A stretch of DNA of 64,000 bases from contig OZ245855.1 of assembly GCA_965229095.1 (NCBI GenBank), positions 3,844,001 to 3,908,000 of the forward strand. The letters are read 5' to 3'. This DNA comes from Taibaiella sp965229095. GTDB lineage: Bacteria > Bacteroidota > Bacteroidia > Chitinophagales > Chitinophagaceae. Numbering within the stretch: the stretch's first letter is position 1; each line of letters begins with the position of its first letter. This document shows positions 1 to 8,574 of the stretch, piece after piece. Position numbers and translations under genes: made by a program. Under the pieces are notes generated by a model. It made no database searches. It saw only the letters and a program-made list of their open reading frames with translations, and was not told the DNA's origin.

Positions 1-28
1 TGTCGACGAAGGCGTTTTTATACGACAT
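1..28 (-). CDS. Possible start of a divergent gene (partial)
   Basis: An ATG on the minus strand opens a reading frame that stays open for nine codons (MSYKNAFVD) to the window edge. AraC-family regulators are often divergent from a target gene, and the 65-base gap to the regulator fits that arrangement. Too little is visible to name a product. It could be chance. Confidence 0.3.
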
Positions 29-93
29 TTTGTTATTTCTTATATAAATTGCAGTGTCAACAGCAGGAAACATGATTTTATAAACCGATTGTT

Positions 94-1005
94 ATGCGCG
101 GCAGCAGGAACCCCGAACCGTTTTTTTATGATAAGGATCAGGCTATCTTAAAGTATGGCTGTAACGACAATTTATTTAGTGTCTCCTCGCTGAACGAATA
201 CTGTCGGCCTGTTGATTCCAGGGGCTTCGCGATTAAATTTGTAACGGAAGGCAACGAGCGATATACCATCAACAGGCAGTCTTACAATATAGGCGGAGGC
301 AGTTATTTATTGCTTAACGGATCGATGGAAGCCAAGGTGGAGATCGAGAGCAAGCAAAATGTAAAAGGTATCTGTATCAATATTGCTACCGGCTTGGTGG
401 CAGATGCCGTAGCCAGCATAGTACGCTCCGATACGCCTTTTTCGGACCCGGAGCTGGCTTCTTTTTTTTACACCGATTCTTTCCTCGAAAATCAATACAC
501 ATCTGCCCATACACTGCTGGGAAATAAGCTGCAGAAGATTGGCAAAGATGTTCAGAAGAATGTATTTTCGACCGATCATATTCATACCGAACTTTTCCTG
601 GAATTGGCCGGGGCGCTGATCTCTGATCAGGCTTCAGTGTTTAAACAGTTGCAGGCTATTCCTACGGTGAAACCCGCCACCAGGAGGGATTTGTGCCGGC
701 GCCTGATCCGGGGCCGGGAGTTTATCGATTCCGCTTTCGCTTCGCCTTTGACTATTGAACAGGTAGCGCGGGAATCGGCTATGTCGGAGTATCACTTCTT
801 CCGGCTGTTCAAAAAAGTATTCGGCGTATCGCCGCACCAATATATCCTGGGTAAACGTCTCAGCGCGGCACAGGAACTTCTAAAGAAGAACTACAGCGTG
901 TCGGATGTAGCGCTGGAGTGCGGCTTTGCCGATATTTATGCCTTCAGCAAAGCGTTCAAGAACCGCTTTGGCATTACCCCTTCTTCATTGGGCTGCAGAA
1001 AATAG
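94..1005 (+). CDS. AraC-family transcriptional regulator
   Basis: This is a 303-residue DNA-binding regulator. Residues about 200-303 form the two helix-turn-helix motifs of the AraC/XylS family. The first is around LTIEQVARESAMSEYHFFRLFK, of which the recognition part is SEYHFFRLFKKVFG. The second is around YSVSDVALECGFADIYAFSKAFK, followed by the typical FGITPSSL ending. The N-terminal 190 residues are a less conserved sensor region resembling a cupin-like fold only weakly, so the effector is unknown. It lies upstream of a small peptide gene and an outer-membrane barrel on the same strand and may regulate them, or a gene diverging to the left. The family call is secure. Target and ligand are inferred. 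Confidence 0.9.
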   Translation: MRGSRNPEPFFYDKDQAILKYGCNDNLFSVSSLNEYCRPVDSRGFAIKFVTEGNERYTINRQSYNIGGGSYLLLNGSMEAKVEIESKQNVKGICINIATGLVADAVASIVRSDTPFSDPELASFFYTDSFLENQYTSAHTLLGNKLQKIGKDVQKNVFSTDHIHTELFLELAGALISDQASVFKQLQAIPTVKPATRRDLCRRLIRGREFIDSAFASPLTIEQVARESAMSEYHFFRLFKKVFGVSPHQYILGKRLSAAQELLKKNYSVSDVALECGFADIYAFSKAFKNRFGITPSSLGCRK

Positions 1006-1113
1006 CAGCATTTGACAAATCCCCCTGGTTTTCTTTCCTGACTTTCACACCGTATTGTTACCACAGTGCTGCACCGGTGTGTATGCAGTGCTTGCAATAG
1101 CAATATCCTTGTT

Positions 1114-1245
1114 ATGAGAAAGAGCACAAATCATAGAACACTGACCCGTTTGCTGATCCCGGTGATCATTGCCGCGGCTGCGATCTGCATTTTCCAATCG
1201 GGCTACAGAGCCGGGCATTGGCTGTACGAAATGGTGCACAAATAA
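1114..1245 (+). CDS. Small single-pass membrane peptide (43 aa)
   Basis: A short frame encodes 43 residues with a basic start (MRKSTNHRTLTR), one hydrophobic segment at about residues 13-28 (LLIPVIIAAAAICIF) and a short polar tail. It ends nine bases before the ATG of the outer-membrane barrel gene, so the two are probably cotranscribed. A positively charged N-terminus followed by one helix suggests a small inner-membrane protein or uncleaved signal anchor. I recognise no family. The close coupling and the membrane profile support it being real, but short frames can occur by chance. Confidence 0.45.
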   Translation: MRKSTNHRTLTRLLIPVIIAAAAICIFQSGYRAGHWLYEMVHK

Positions 1246-1254
1246 TAAAAAGAA

Positions 1255-3699
1255 ATGAACAGGAATTTTAGCGTAAGAACAGGACTATGGCTCCTTTGTA
1301 CAGGCATCAGCGGTATGGCTACCGCACAATCAGGGATAATCGAAGGACGGGTAACCGGCTTAAAGGATGGCGAGATGCCGGTTGTTAATTTATGGAATGC
1401 GGGAGACTCTTCTGTAGCTAAAGCAACGATTTGTGATACGGGCGGAAGGTTCGGATTCGACTTGCTGAAGCAAGGCCCTTACCTGCTCTACATAGCGCAG
1501 CTAGGTTATCAGAGCTATATAAGCAATACGATTCCTCTGGCTGAAAGCGAACATATCCCGGTTCCGGATATCGTATTGCAGCAATCGGCCAAAGCATTGC
1601 AGGAAGTAGAGGTGACGGCTGCGAGGCCTTTCGTGCAGCGGAAGATCGACCGGGTAATTATCAACCCCGATGCCCTGATCGGCAATGCCGGCACTACCTC
1701 GTTGGAGGTATTGGAAAAAGCGCCGGGCGTATTGGTAGATGTTAACGGAAATATCTCCCTGAAAGGAAAATCCGGTGTGGTTATTTTTATCGACAACAAG
1801 CCTACCTATATGGCTGCTGCCGATCTTTCCAATTACCTCCGTTCCCTTCCGGCAAGTACGATAGCATCTATAGAAATAATGACTACACCGCCGGCAGGAT
1901 ACGATGCTGCTGGCAATGCAGGCATCATCAATATCAAACTTAAAAGAAATACGGCGAAAGGCTTTAATGGTGGTATTAACCTGAGCTATGGGCAGGGGAA
2001 ATACATGCGAACCAATAACAGCTTTAATTTTAATTACAGGATCAACAAGATAAACTTGTTCAGTAATATCGGCTGGAGCCAGAACAATAGCTACCAGGAC
2101 CTCACCATAAACCGGTATTACTATGCAGCGGATGGTAGTTACCGTTCGGGTTTTTCCCAAAATTCTTATATCAAGCAGGAGAACGGTGGCCGGACAGCGC
2201 GGGCAGGTATGGATTATTACCTGAGCAAAAGGTCGACGCTGGGCCTGGTGCTGGCGGGATTCATCAATCCTTCCGAATCGTCGGTGACCAATGCGGCCCG
2301 GGTGCTGGATGCCGGCAATAACCCGGTATCGCTTATCGCAGCTTACAGTCCTTCCAGCAAAAAATGGAAGAACGGCAGTGTTAACCTGAACTATGCCTGT
2401 AAGCTGGATGATAAAGGGAAGGAGCTTACGGCCAACGCCGATTATATCGTGTACAAATCCGATCATGCGCAAAGCCTTACCAACAGCACCTTTGCACCGG
2501 ATCATACCCCTACGGGAAGCACTTTGCTTACTTCCTCGCTTCCTGCCGGGATCACGATCCAGAGTGCTAAGGCCGATTATGTTCAACCTTTAGTAGGTGG
2601 AAAAATAGAAGCCGGCTTTAAGACCAGCCTGGTGCATACCGATAATACGGCATCATTTTTCGATGTGGTAGATGATGCTGCTACGCCTAACTATGAATTT
2701 TCGAACCGATTCCAATACCAGGAAAATATAAATGCAGGTTATCTGAATTATGCCAGGGATTGGGAACGGTTCTCGATACAATTAGGTCTGCGTGCCGAGA
2801 ACACGAATATCAAAGGCAACCAGATGGGCAATCCTATGGTGAGGGATTCCAGCTTCAGCCGTCATTATACCAATCTGTTCCCGACCCTATTCCTGGCTTA
2901 TCGGGCCGATAGTCTGCAAAAACACCAATTCGGCTTTTCCTTTGGCCGAAGGATAGACCGCCCCAATTACCAGGACCTGAACCCTTTTACGTACCCTATG
3001 GACCGGTTTACTTATTATGGCGGTAACCCTTTCCTGCAACCTACTTTTTCATACAACTTTGAACTGTCGCATACCTACAAAAACTTCCTCACCACGGCGC
3101 TGGAGTACAGCATTGCCGATAACCTGATCCAGGAGACGAACGAACAGCGGGGTACTATATACTACAGCCGTCCGGGCAACTTCGGCAGGCAGACGGTATA
3201 TGGCATCAGCATCAACGGGAATTTTAACCTGACCAAATGGTGGACCCTGCAGCTCTACTCCGAATGTAAGCATATTGCCTTTGAGTCGATGGTCTATGAA
3301 CAAACACTGAATGAGCAAAAGTGGTATTGGTATATTGGCCCGACCAACCAATTTACCCTCGGTAAGAAGCTGAGCGCCGAGCTGGCCGGCAATTACCAGA
3401 CACGCATATTGGCCGGGCAGTTCCTGACCATTCCCATAGGACAAATACGGGCAGGGATCGCCTATAAGATATTAAAAGGGAAGGGTGCTTTACGCTTCAA
3501 TGTGTCCGATATTTTTTATACCAACCAGCCGGGAGGCGATATTAGGAACATCGCCCATTCGCGTGCCAACTGGCTCAGCTACCTGGATACCCGTGTCGCT
3601 ACGTTTAGCTTCTCCTACCGGTTCAATAAAGGTAAATCGCTCAACGCAAGACAATCCGGCGCATCGGATACGGAAAAAGGAAGAGTGAAGATAAGCTAA
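1255..3699 (+). CDS. Outer-membrane beta-barrel protein, TonB-receptor-like
   Basis: This 814-residue protein has a signal peptide (about residues 1-25, ending ATAQS). It then has a carboxypeptidase-regulatory-like beta-sandwich (about 26-115), a plug-like domain (about 125-235, with LEVLEKAPGVLVDVNGNISLKGK typical of the family; key part KAPGVLVD) and a long beta-barrel to the end. The arrangement matches the OMP_b-brl_3 family of Bacteroidota outer-membrane proteins, relatives of TonB-dependent receptors. Such proteins sit in the outer membrane and move or bind unknown substrates. There is no adjacent SusD partner, which argues against a classical glycan-uptake pair. It follows a 43-residue membrane peptide gene by nine bases and an AraC regulator, so it is probably the regulated output of that cluster. 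Confidence 0.85.
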   Translation: MNRNFSVRTGLWLLCTGISGMATAQSGIIEGRVTGLKDGEMPVVNLWNAGDSSVAKATICDTGGRFGFDLLKQGPYLLYIAQLGYQSYISNTIPLAESEHIPVPDIVLQQSAKALQEVEVTAARPFVQRKIDRVIINPDALIGNAGTTSLEVLEKAPGVLVDVNGNISLKGKSGVVIFIDNKPTYMAAADLSNYLRSLPASTIASIEIMTTPPAGYDAAGNAGIINIKLKRNTAKGFNGGINLSYGQGKYMRTNNSFNFNYRINKINLFSNIGWSQNNSYQDLTINRYYYAADGSYRSGFSQNSYIKQENGGRTARAGMDYYLSKRSTLGLVLAGFINPSESSVTNAARVLDAGNNPVSLIAAYSPSSKKWKNGSVNLNYACKLDDKGKELTANADYIVYKSDHAQSLTNSTFAPDHTPTGSTLLTSSLPAGITIQSAKADYVQPLVGGKIEAGFKTSLVHTDNTASFFDVVDDAATPNYEFSNRFQYQENINAGYLNYARDWERFSIQLGLRAENTNIKGNQMGNPMVRDSSFSRHYTNLFPTLFLAYRADSLQKHQFGFSFGRRIDRPNYQDLNPFTYPMDRFTYYGGNPFLQPTFSYNFELSHTYKNFLTTALEYSIADNLIQETNEQRGTIYYSRPGNFGRQTVYGISINGNFNLTKWWTLQLYSECKHIAFESMVYEQTLNEQKWYWYIGPTNQFTLGKKLSAELAGNYQTRILAGQFLTIPIGQIRAGIAYKILKGKGALRFNVSDIFYTNQPGGDIRNIAHSRANWLSYLDTRVATFSFSYRFNKGKSLNARQSGASDTEKGRVKIS

Positions 3700-3766
3700 T
3701 GCAGACGGACAAAACATAGAACGGAAGCATCCCATACTCCTATTATTTTTTAGTAAAAACGATCTT

Positions 3767-5146
3767 ATGTCAAAGTTATTCATGACAGTCATGCTTTGCC
3801 TGGCACCGTTGACCTGGTGCGGTGCACAGCATATCAAAAGAAAAGGAAGTCTGGGAGTTGGGTTTTACCAGAAAGTATCCGACAGTCTTGCACCGCGAGT
3901 GCATTATAAGGAAGGCGCCCTGGTGCAGTTTGTAGTGCCGCAGACTACTGCTGCGCTTGCAGGGGTACAGATCAACGATATTATTACCCGGATCAATAAC
4001 ATGCCGATAGTTGTTCCCAATGATATTTTTATTGCTGCCAAAACCTTGCGGGAACAAGATAACATAACCCTATCGGTTATCAGGAACAACAACATCACGA
4101 AGCTAAGCGGCACTGTGATCCCTAAGCCGAAGGAAAAGAGCACTACGGCCGATGTCGTTTATGGGGAGTTTGCTTATAAAAAGGGATATGTACGCACGAT
4201 CTACAAAGCGCCCAAAGGCACACCGCCCCTGGGTACTATTTATTTCCTGCAGGGATTGCCATGCTATTCCATGGATAACTTCAAAGATCTCGATATTACG
4301 AAGCAGGCCATCGATGCCATGGTGGCACGGGGCTTTGCAGTATACCGCATGGAAAAAGCGGATATGGGAGACAATGTGAATATGCCACCCTGCGAAACAA
4401 TGGGCTTTACCGAAGAACTGGCTATGTACAAAGCGGGATACGAAAACCTGCTCCGGATAAAGGGTGTAGATACCACAAAAATATTGTTGTTCGGTCATTC
4501 CATGGGAGGGCTTACCGCGCCTTTGCTTGCAGCGCAATTTCAACCAAAAGCCGTGGTTGTTTATGGCACCGTATTTAAGCCATGGATGGATTATTTGTTT
4601 GATGCCTTCCTGCTGCAATCGCAATACTATGGTGAAGACCTGGCCTTGCTGAGAGATCAGCTGGAGGTAATGAAGCCGGCTGCCTACGATTATTTCTACA
4701 ACAATAAATCTGCCGACGAGATCTGTAAAACACAGGAAGGGCAACTGGCGATGGCTTCGCTGCTGAGCTACGATATTAGTACAAAGCTGGCCGCCTCGGG
4801 CCGCAGTCCCTTGTGCCATAAGGAGCTGAACCAATACAATATGGCCCAAGCCTGGAAGCATACGAACAGCTATGTGCTGGCCATTTATGGCGAATGCGAT
4901 ATAGCCGCTATCCATCCCGACGATCATATGGCCCTCATCGATTATGTCAATAAAGTACATCCGGGAAAAGGTACCTTCTGGGAGGCACCCAAAACCACGC
5001 ACAACTTCGAAGAGATCGGTACCATGGCCGAGTTTGTCGAATGGCAGAAGGACCCTGCCGGCTTTTATCAATATGCCGCTACCCGGTTCAACCCGAAAGT
5101 ATTTGATTATGCCTGTAACTGGATGAAAGAGGCCCTGGCTAAATAG
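3767..5146 (+). CDS. Secreted PDZ-domain alpha/beta hydrolase
   Basis: This 459-residue protein has a signal peptide (about 1-20), a PDZ-like domain (about 50-118, with the AALAGVQINDIITRINN core) and an alpha/beta-hydrolase domain (about 135-459). The nucleophile elbow GHSMGG is at residues 243-248, giving Ser245. Acid and His candidates follow in YGECDIAAIHPDD and in TTHNFEE near the C-terminus. The exported enzyme probably cleaves an ester or peptide bond in the periplasm or at the surface. The PDZ part may bind a protein C-terminus or tether it. PDZ plus hydrolase is an uncommon order and is visible directly in the reading frame. It lies 67 bases after the barrel gene and 83 bases before a serine hydrolase, consistent with one unit. 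The substrate is unknown. Confidence 0.8.
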   Translation: MSKLFMTVMLCLAPLTWCGAQHIKRKGSLGVGFYQKVSDSLAPRVHYKEGALVQFVVPQTTAALAGVQINDIITRINNMPIVVPNDIFIAAKTLREQDNITLSVIRNNNITKLSGTVIPKPKEKSTTADVVYGEFAYKKGYVRTIYKAPKGTPPLGTIYFLQGLPCYSMDNFKDLDITKQAIDAMVARGFAVYRMEKADMGDNVNMPPCETMGFTEELAMYKAGYENLLRIKGVDTTKILLFGHSMGGLTAPLLAAQFQPKAVVVYGTVFKPWMDYLFDAFLLQSQYYGEDLALLRDQLEVMKPAAYDYFYNNKSADEICKTQEGQLAMASLLSYDISTKLAASGRSPLCHKELNQYNMAQAWKHTNSYVLAIYGECDIAAIHPDDHMALIDYVNKVHPGKGTFWEAPKTTHNFEEIGTMAEFVEWQKDPAGFYQYAATRFNPKVFDYACNWMKEALAK

Positions 5147-5229
5147 CCGGTAATCTTTGATCACCTGCCTTTGTTGTGAAAGCAAGGCTATGACACGAAT
5201 AAAATTTTCAATCCTAAAAACTATGTACA

Positions 5230-6639
5230 ATGAAAACCTTTAAGTTTTTTGCTTGCCTTGTCCTTATCCTGAATAGCTCCCTAAGTGCACAAACGGTGCC
5301 GCCCGGCCTGGACAACGGGTTGCGGCATACCCTGGACAGCATGCGTACCGTGCTGGGGGCAAAATCGTTAAGTGCCGCCATTGCCTTCCCCGATGGTGCG
5401 ATCTGGAAACATGCCGAGGGCATCTCTTCAGCTCAGCCTCCTGTTGCCGTTACACCGGATGATGTCTATCTTATCGGAAGCGTTACCAAGACTCTAACTT
5501 CCGCCTGTGTGCTGCAACTGGCTGATGAAGGCCTGCTGAGCCTGGACGACAGCCTGCACCAATGGCTGGATACCATACCTTATGTCGATCCCAATATTAC
5601 CATCAGGCAATTGCTGCAGCATACCAGCGGCATCTTCGATGTATTGCTGCACCCGCATAATCAGGATTCCATGATGGCGGATATCACCAGGATATGGACA
5701 CCTGAAGAGCTGATCGAACGGTTTATATCCCCGCCCTTGTTCCAGCCCGGAACGTCCTGGTCCTATTGCAACACGAACTATTTCCTGTTAGGCATGATCA
5801 TTAAAAAAGCGACAGGTAACCCTTTCTATACCGAGATCAGGAACCGGTTTTATACCCCGCTGGGGCTGAACACCTTTGCCATACCGGCCTTCGAGCCGCT
5901 TAACTCTCCGGTTGCCCATGCCTGGCTCGATGTTGATGGTGATAACATCCTGGACGACGCCAACGATTTTTACATGAGCCATATGGCGCTCAATTCCTCG
6001 GCAGGGGCTGCCGGCGGCTATTTCGCCACACCTGCCGACTGTTCGCGCTGGATGCGTATCTATATGCGGGGCGATCTGTTACCGGCGGCCATGATGGCGG
6101 AAGCACGTACTACGGTTACTGCTCCCGGCTCACAGGGTGGCCTTTATGGTTTAGGGTTGATGAAGAACCAGACCGATTTCCTGGGATACCTTGCCTATGG
6201 CCATGGCGGCGACCTGGTGTACCATGCCTCTTCCTGGTATTTCCCGGCAAAGGATATCAGCATCACGGTATTCACTAACGATAATAATAAAAACTCCTGG
6301 CTGTTATTACCGGTAGTGCGAGAGTTGCTCCGCACTTATAACAACGGCACCACAACCGCTATCGCTCCCGGGCAAGGAGTAACGGATGCAGGGTTGAGCA
6401 TTTATCCCAATCCTTTTAAAGACCGGTTTACGATTGAGCTTTCTGCCGGCAATTACAAGGACAAAGTTGAGGTGACGCTGCAAGATGTATTGGGAAAGGT
6501 AATGGTTAGCCGGGTTCAAAAACCGGCAGGAAAGTCCTTACAGCTCGATGGTTTCGGAAGTCTTGCTCCTGGTCTTTATTTCGGAACGCTTAAAACAAAG
6601 GACGAAGGAACGAAGACCTTTAAAATAGTGAAGGAGTAA
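5230..6639 (+). CDS. Serine hydrolase (beta-lactamase/PBP fold) with T9SS tail
   Basis: This 469-residue secreted protein has a signal peptide (1-20) and a class C beta-lactamase/D-alanyl-D-alanine carboxypeptidase-like domain (about 25-375). The SxxK motif is SVTK at residues 84-87, the YxN motif lies in SWSYCNTNY, and the HxG-type motif lies in YGHGGD. The last 80 residues carry a T9SS type A sorting domain starting LSIYPNPF, so the enzyme is expected to be exported to the cell surface. Families of this type include esterases and peptidases as well as beta-lactamases, so antibiotic resistance should not be assumed. It ends the plus-strand cluster and is followed by a strong hairpin terminator. 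Confidence 0.87.
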   Translation: MKTFKFFACLVLILNSSLSAQTVPPGLDNGLRHTLDSMRTVLGAKSLSAAIAFPDGAIWKHAEGISSAQPPVAVTPDDVYLIGSVTKTLTSACVLQLADEGLLSLDDSLHQWLDTIPYVDPNITIRQLLQHTSGIFDVLLHPHNQDSMMADITRIWTPEELIERFISPPLFQPGTSWSYCNTNYFLLGMIIKKATGNPFYTEIRNRFYTPLGLNTFAIPAFEPLNSPVAHAWLDVDGDNILDDANDFYMSHMALNSSAGAAGGYFATPADCSRWMRIYMRGDLLPAAMMAEARTTVTAPGSQGGLYGLGLMKNQTDFLGYLAYGHGGDLVYHASSWYFPAKDISITVFTNDNNKNSWLLLPVVRELLRTYNNGTTTAIAPGQGVTDAGLSIYPNPFKDRFTIELSAGNYKDKVEVTLQDVLGKVMVSRVQKPAGKSLQLDGFGSLAPGLYFGTLKTKDEGTKTFKIVKE

Positions 6640-6692
6640 AGAGAGGTTTATGATCATGCGAATAAGATCCGGAGTTGTTCAGACTAAAATAA

Positions 6693-6726
6693 CAGCGGCT
6701 ATCCCGGGTTATTGGGACAGCCGCTG
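6693..6726 (+). terminator. Hairpin terminator after serine hydrolase
   Basis: A long stem (CAGCGGCT-A-TCCC pairing with GGGA-C-AGCCGCTG) is followed by a short T run. It lies 54 bases past the stop codon of the serine hydrolase. Confidence 0.7.
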
Positions 6727-6849
6727 CTTTTGCTAAGTCTTTCTCTTGAATATATCGCTACCCTTTGATGAAGATCTTTTTCAAGTCGGATATGGTTGCT
6801 TTATTTTTAACAGGCTTTCGTAAAGCAATATTCTAGCGCCGGGCAGTAA

Positions 6850-8316
6850 TTAGTTAATATGGAAATCTTCAGGAGTTTTAGGCTTCGATATTTTATTGGC
6901 CGCATCTTCTACTTCCCTTGGTGGAAATTCGGCAAGCAGAACCGAAATCATGGCAAAGGCACTCATGGGAGTCCATGGGTTCTCTGCTATATGGTTAATT
7001 ACATTGTTTATAGTAAATGGTATAGCTTCTGGTTCACCTTCGTAACCGTCACGGCGAGGGTGTCCTAGAATATCTGCTGCTTTACAACTTGTTTCAAAGT
7101 AGCCTATTAAATTTGGGTAGAGACCATGCCAATGCATTCCGATACCTAATAGCTTAAAGTCCTCTGGTCTTACGTCACGGAGGAGGAGCGATACTTCTTG
7201 GAGTGTTTCTTTTGATGCTGTAACGAAGGGGCTTGGTGTTCCCGACTTATCCCTATGGCTTGTACTAATATAGCCGCTGGCGGCAACCTGATAATATTGT
7301 CTGTAGAAGTTGACTTTTTCAGCTCTTTTTTTAATGATAACCTGTCTTTGCGGGGTTTGATTAGGATTATTTGATATCACTATGGCTTCGACCCCAGGAG
7401 GGTTTGACATAACAGATTTTTCCAGATCCCGGTATGGCTTATAGCCATATTTTTCTCTGACTGTCTTGTTATCAGGTAAGGTAGCCTCAAGCGCCATATT
7501 GGTAGCCATCAGGTTTTCGTACCCTGTTTTCGAAAAATGAAGAATCAATCTTCCGCTGTTATCATTCTCATCTTCAGGTTCATGATTTACACTATCAATA
7601 CGGCACAATGGATTATCTGTATACCTTACTATTCCATACCGCTCTTTAGTGTAGTTCAATAAATCTTGTTTTGTTGCTCTTAATTCCTTGGGATAATCTT
7701 TACTGTCTTCAAAAAATTCATCTTTAAAATGAATAACTACATCATGTTGTTTGTGCGGTCCTTCGAAATAACTATCTACAATGGTAATGGGGATTTCAAA
7801 TTTCCCGAATATAAAATTTCTGAAGTCTTCATCAGGTGCAGGAAATGTTATCTTTTGGGCTGATGTCTTTTGTACTGATGGTATTTTAAAGGAGGTTTCT
7901 TGACCCTTGATTTTTTGACAGATCAATGATCCAAAGCTTTCCGGGCTGTGTCTTAATAAATCAATATGGCCAACAGTTTTTAGAATACCAGGGATCTCTG
8001 TGTCATCAAATCGTGCTGGCAATATATATTCTCTGTTTTCCAGGAAGGCGCGGGCTTGCGCATTTTCCCTTTCATGATTTGTCCACAATTTTTCAGCATA
8101 ATGTTTCGATATAAAAATAACGGTATAGTTGGCCCTATCTTTATATACGCTACTTAAATGGCTATATAAGTTTTTTCCCCAAAGATTAGCCTCTTCAAAG
8201 ATATCGTAGAAAACGTTGACCTGATTTTGCTTCAGGAATTTTGCTACAGATTCAACGTAGGCTCTATCCTCTCCGGCAAATGATAAAGCCACATCATAAT
8301 CATAAAATTTTTTCAT
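6850..8316 (-). CDS. TIR-domain protein with Nudix-like C-terminus
   Basis: This is a 488-residue protein. Residues about 5-135 are a TIR domain: YDVALSFAGEDR at the start, then FISKHYAEKLWTNHERE with W78 followed four residues later by E82, the position of the catalytic glutamate in NAD-cleaving TIR domains. A linker region (140-300) has no recognised fold. Residues about 305-475 resemble a Nudix hydrolase fold (QVIIKKRAEKVNFYRQYYQ, then ASKETLQEVSLLL where the Nudix box would be, then DFKLLGIGMHWHGLYPNLIGYF and a WTP-S segment). The box lacks the full REUxEE pattern, so it may bind rather than hydrolyse. The gene stands alone, is richer in A+T than its neighbours, and has terminators on both sides. 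Bacterial TIR proteins are commonly antiphage effectors. That role is inferred here. Confidence 0.8.
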   Translation of the reverse strand: MKKFYDYDVALSFAGEDRAYVESVAKFLKQNQVNVFYDIFEEANLWGKNLYSHLSSVYKDRANYTVIFISKHYAEKLWTNHERENAQARAFLENREYILPARFDDTEIPGILKTVGHIDLLRHSPESFGSLICQKIKGQETSFKIPSVQKTSAQKITFPAPDEDFRNFIFGKFEIPITIVDSYFEGPHKQHDVVIHFKDEFFEDSKDYPKELRATKQDLLNYTKERYGIVRYTDNPLCRIDSVNHEPEDENDNSGRLILHFSKTGYENLMATNMALEATLPDNKTVREKYGYKPYRDLEKSVMSNPPGVEAIVISNNPNQTPQRQVIIKKRAEKVNFYRQYYQVAASGYISTSHRDKSGTPSPFVTASKETLQEVSLLLRDVRPEDFKLLGIGMHWHGLYPNLIGYFETSCKAADILGHPRRDGYEGEPEAIPFTINNVINHIAENPWTPMSAFAMISVLLAEFPPREVEDAANKISKPKTPEDFHIN

Positions 8317-8524
8317 TAATCAGTTATTTGTTTCTGGTTATTAAATAGTGGATGCGTTTTCATCTTGTTGGGTTCAACAGTCTTTATTCAATCTACACGA
8401 ATTTATTAAAGAAAATTTATATTTTTTAGCGTGGCATTATTGTATTAATAATTATCGTCTAAATGACAACGCTTTACAGCATGAATTACTTGTAAAGCAG
8501 ATCAATCTGCTTTATTGTTCACAT

Positions 8525-8562
8525 AAAAAAGCCTTCCCGATTGTTTTCGGAAAGGCTTTTTT
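8525..8562 (-). terminator. Hairpin terminator of adhesin gene
   Basis: AAAAAAGCCTT-CCCGA pairs with TCGG-AAAGGCTTTTTT. On the minus strand the stem is followed by a T run, 12 bases past the stop of the 1705-residue protein. Confidence 0.8.
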
Positions 8563-8574
8563 ATGAAAGTAGAA

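Noticed and set aside
8317..8574. A small plus-strand frame between the TIR gene and the surface-protein terminator
   Set aside because: It has no recognised product and runs through the terminator hairpin.
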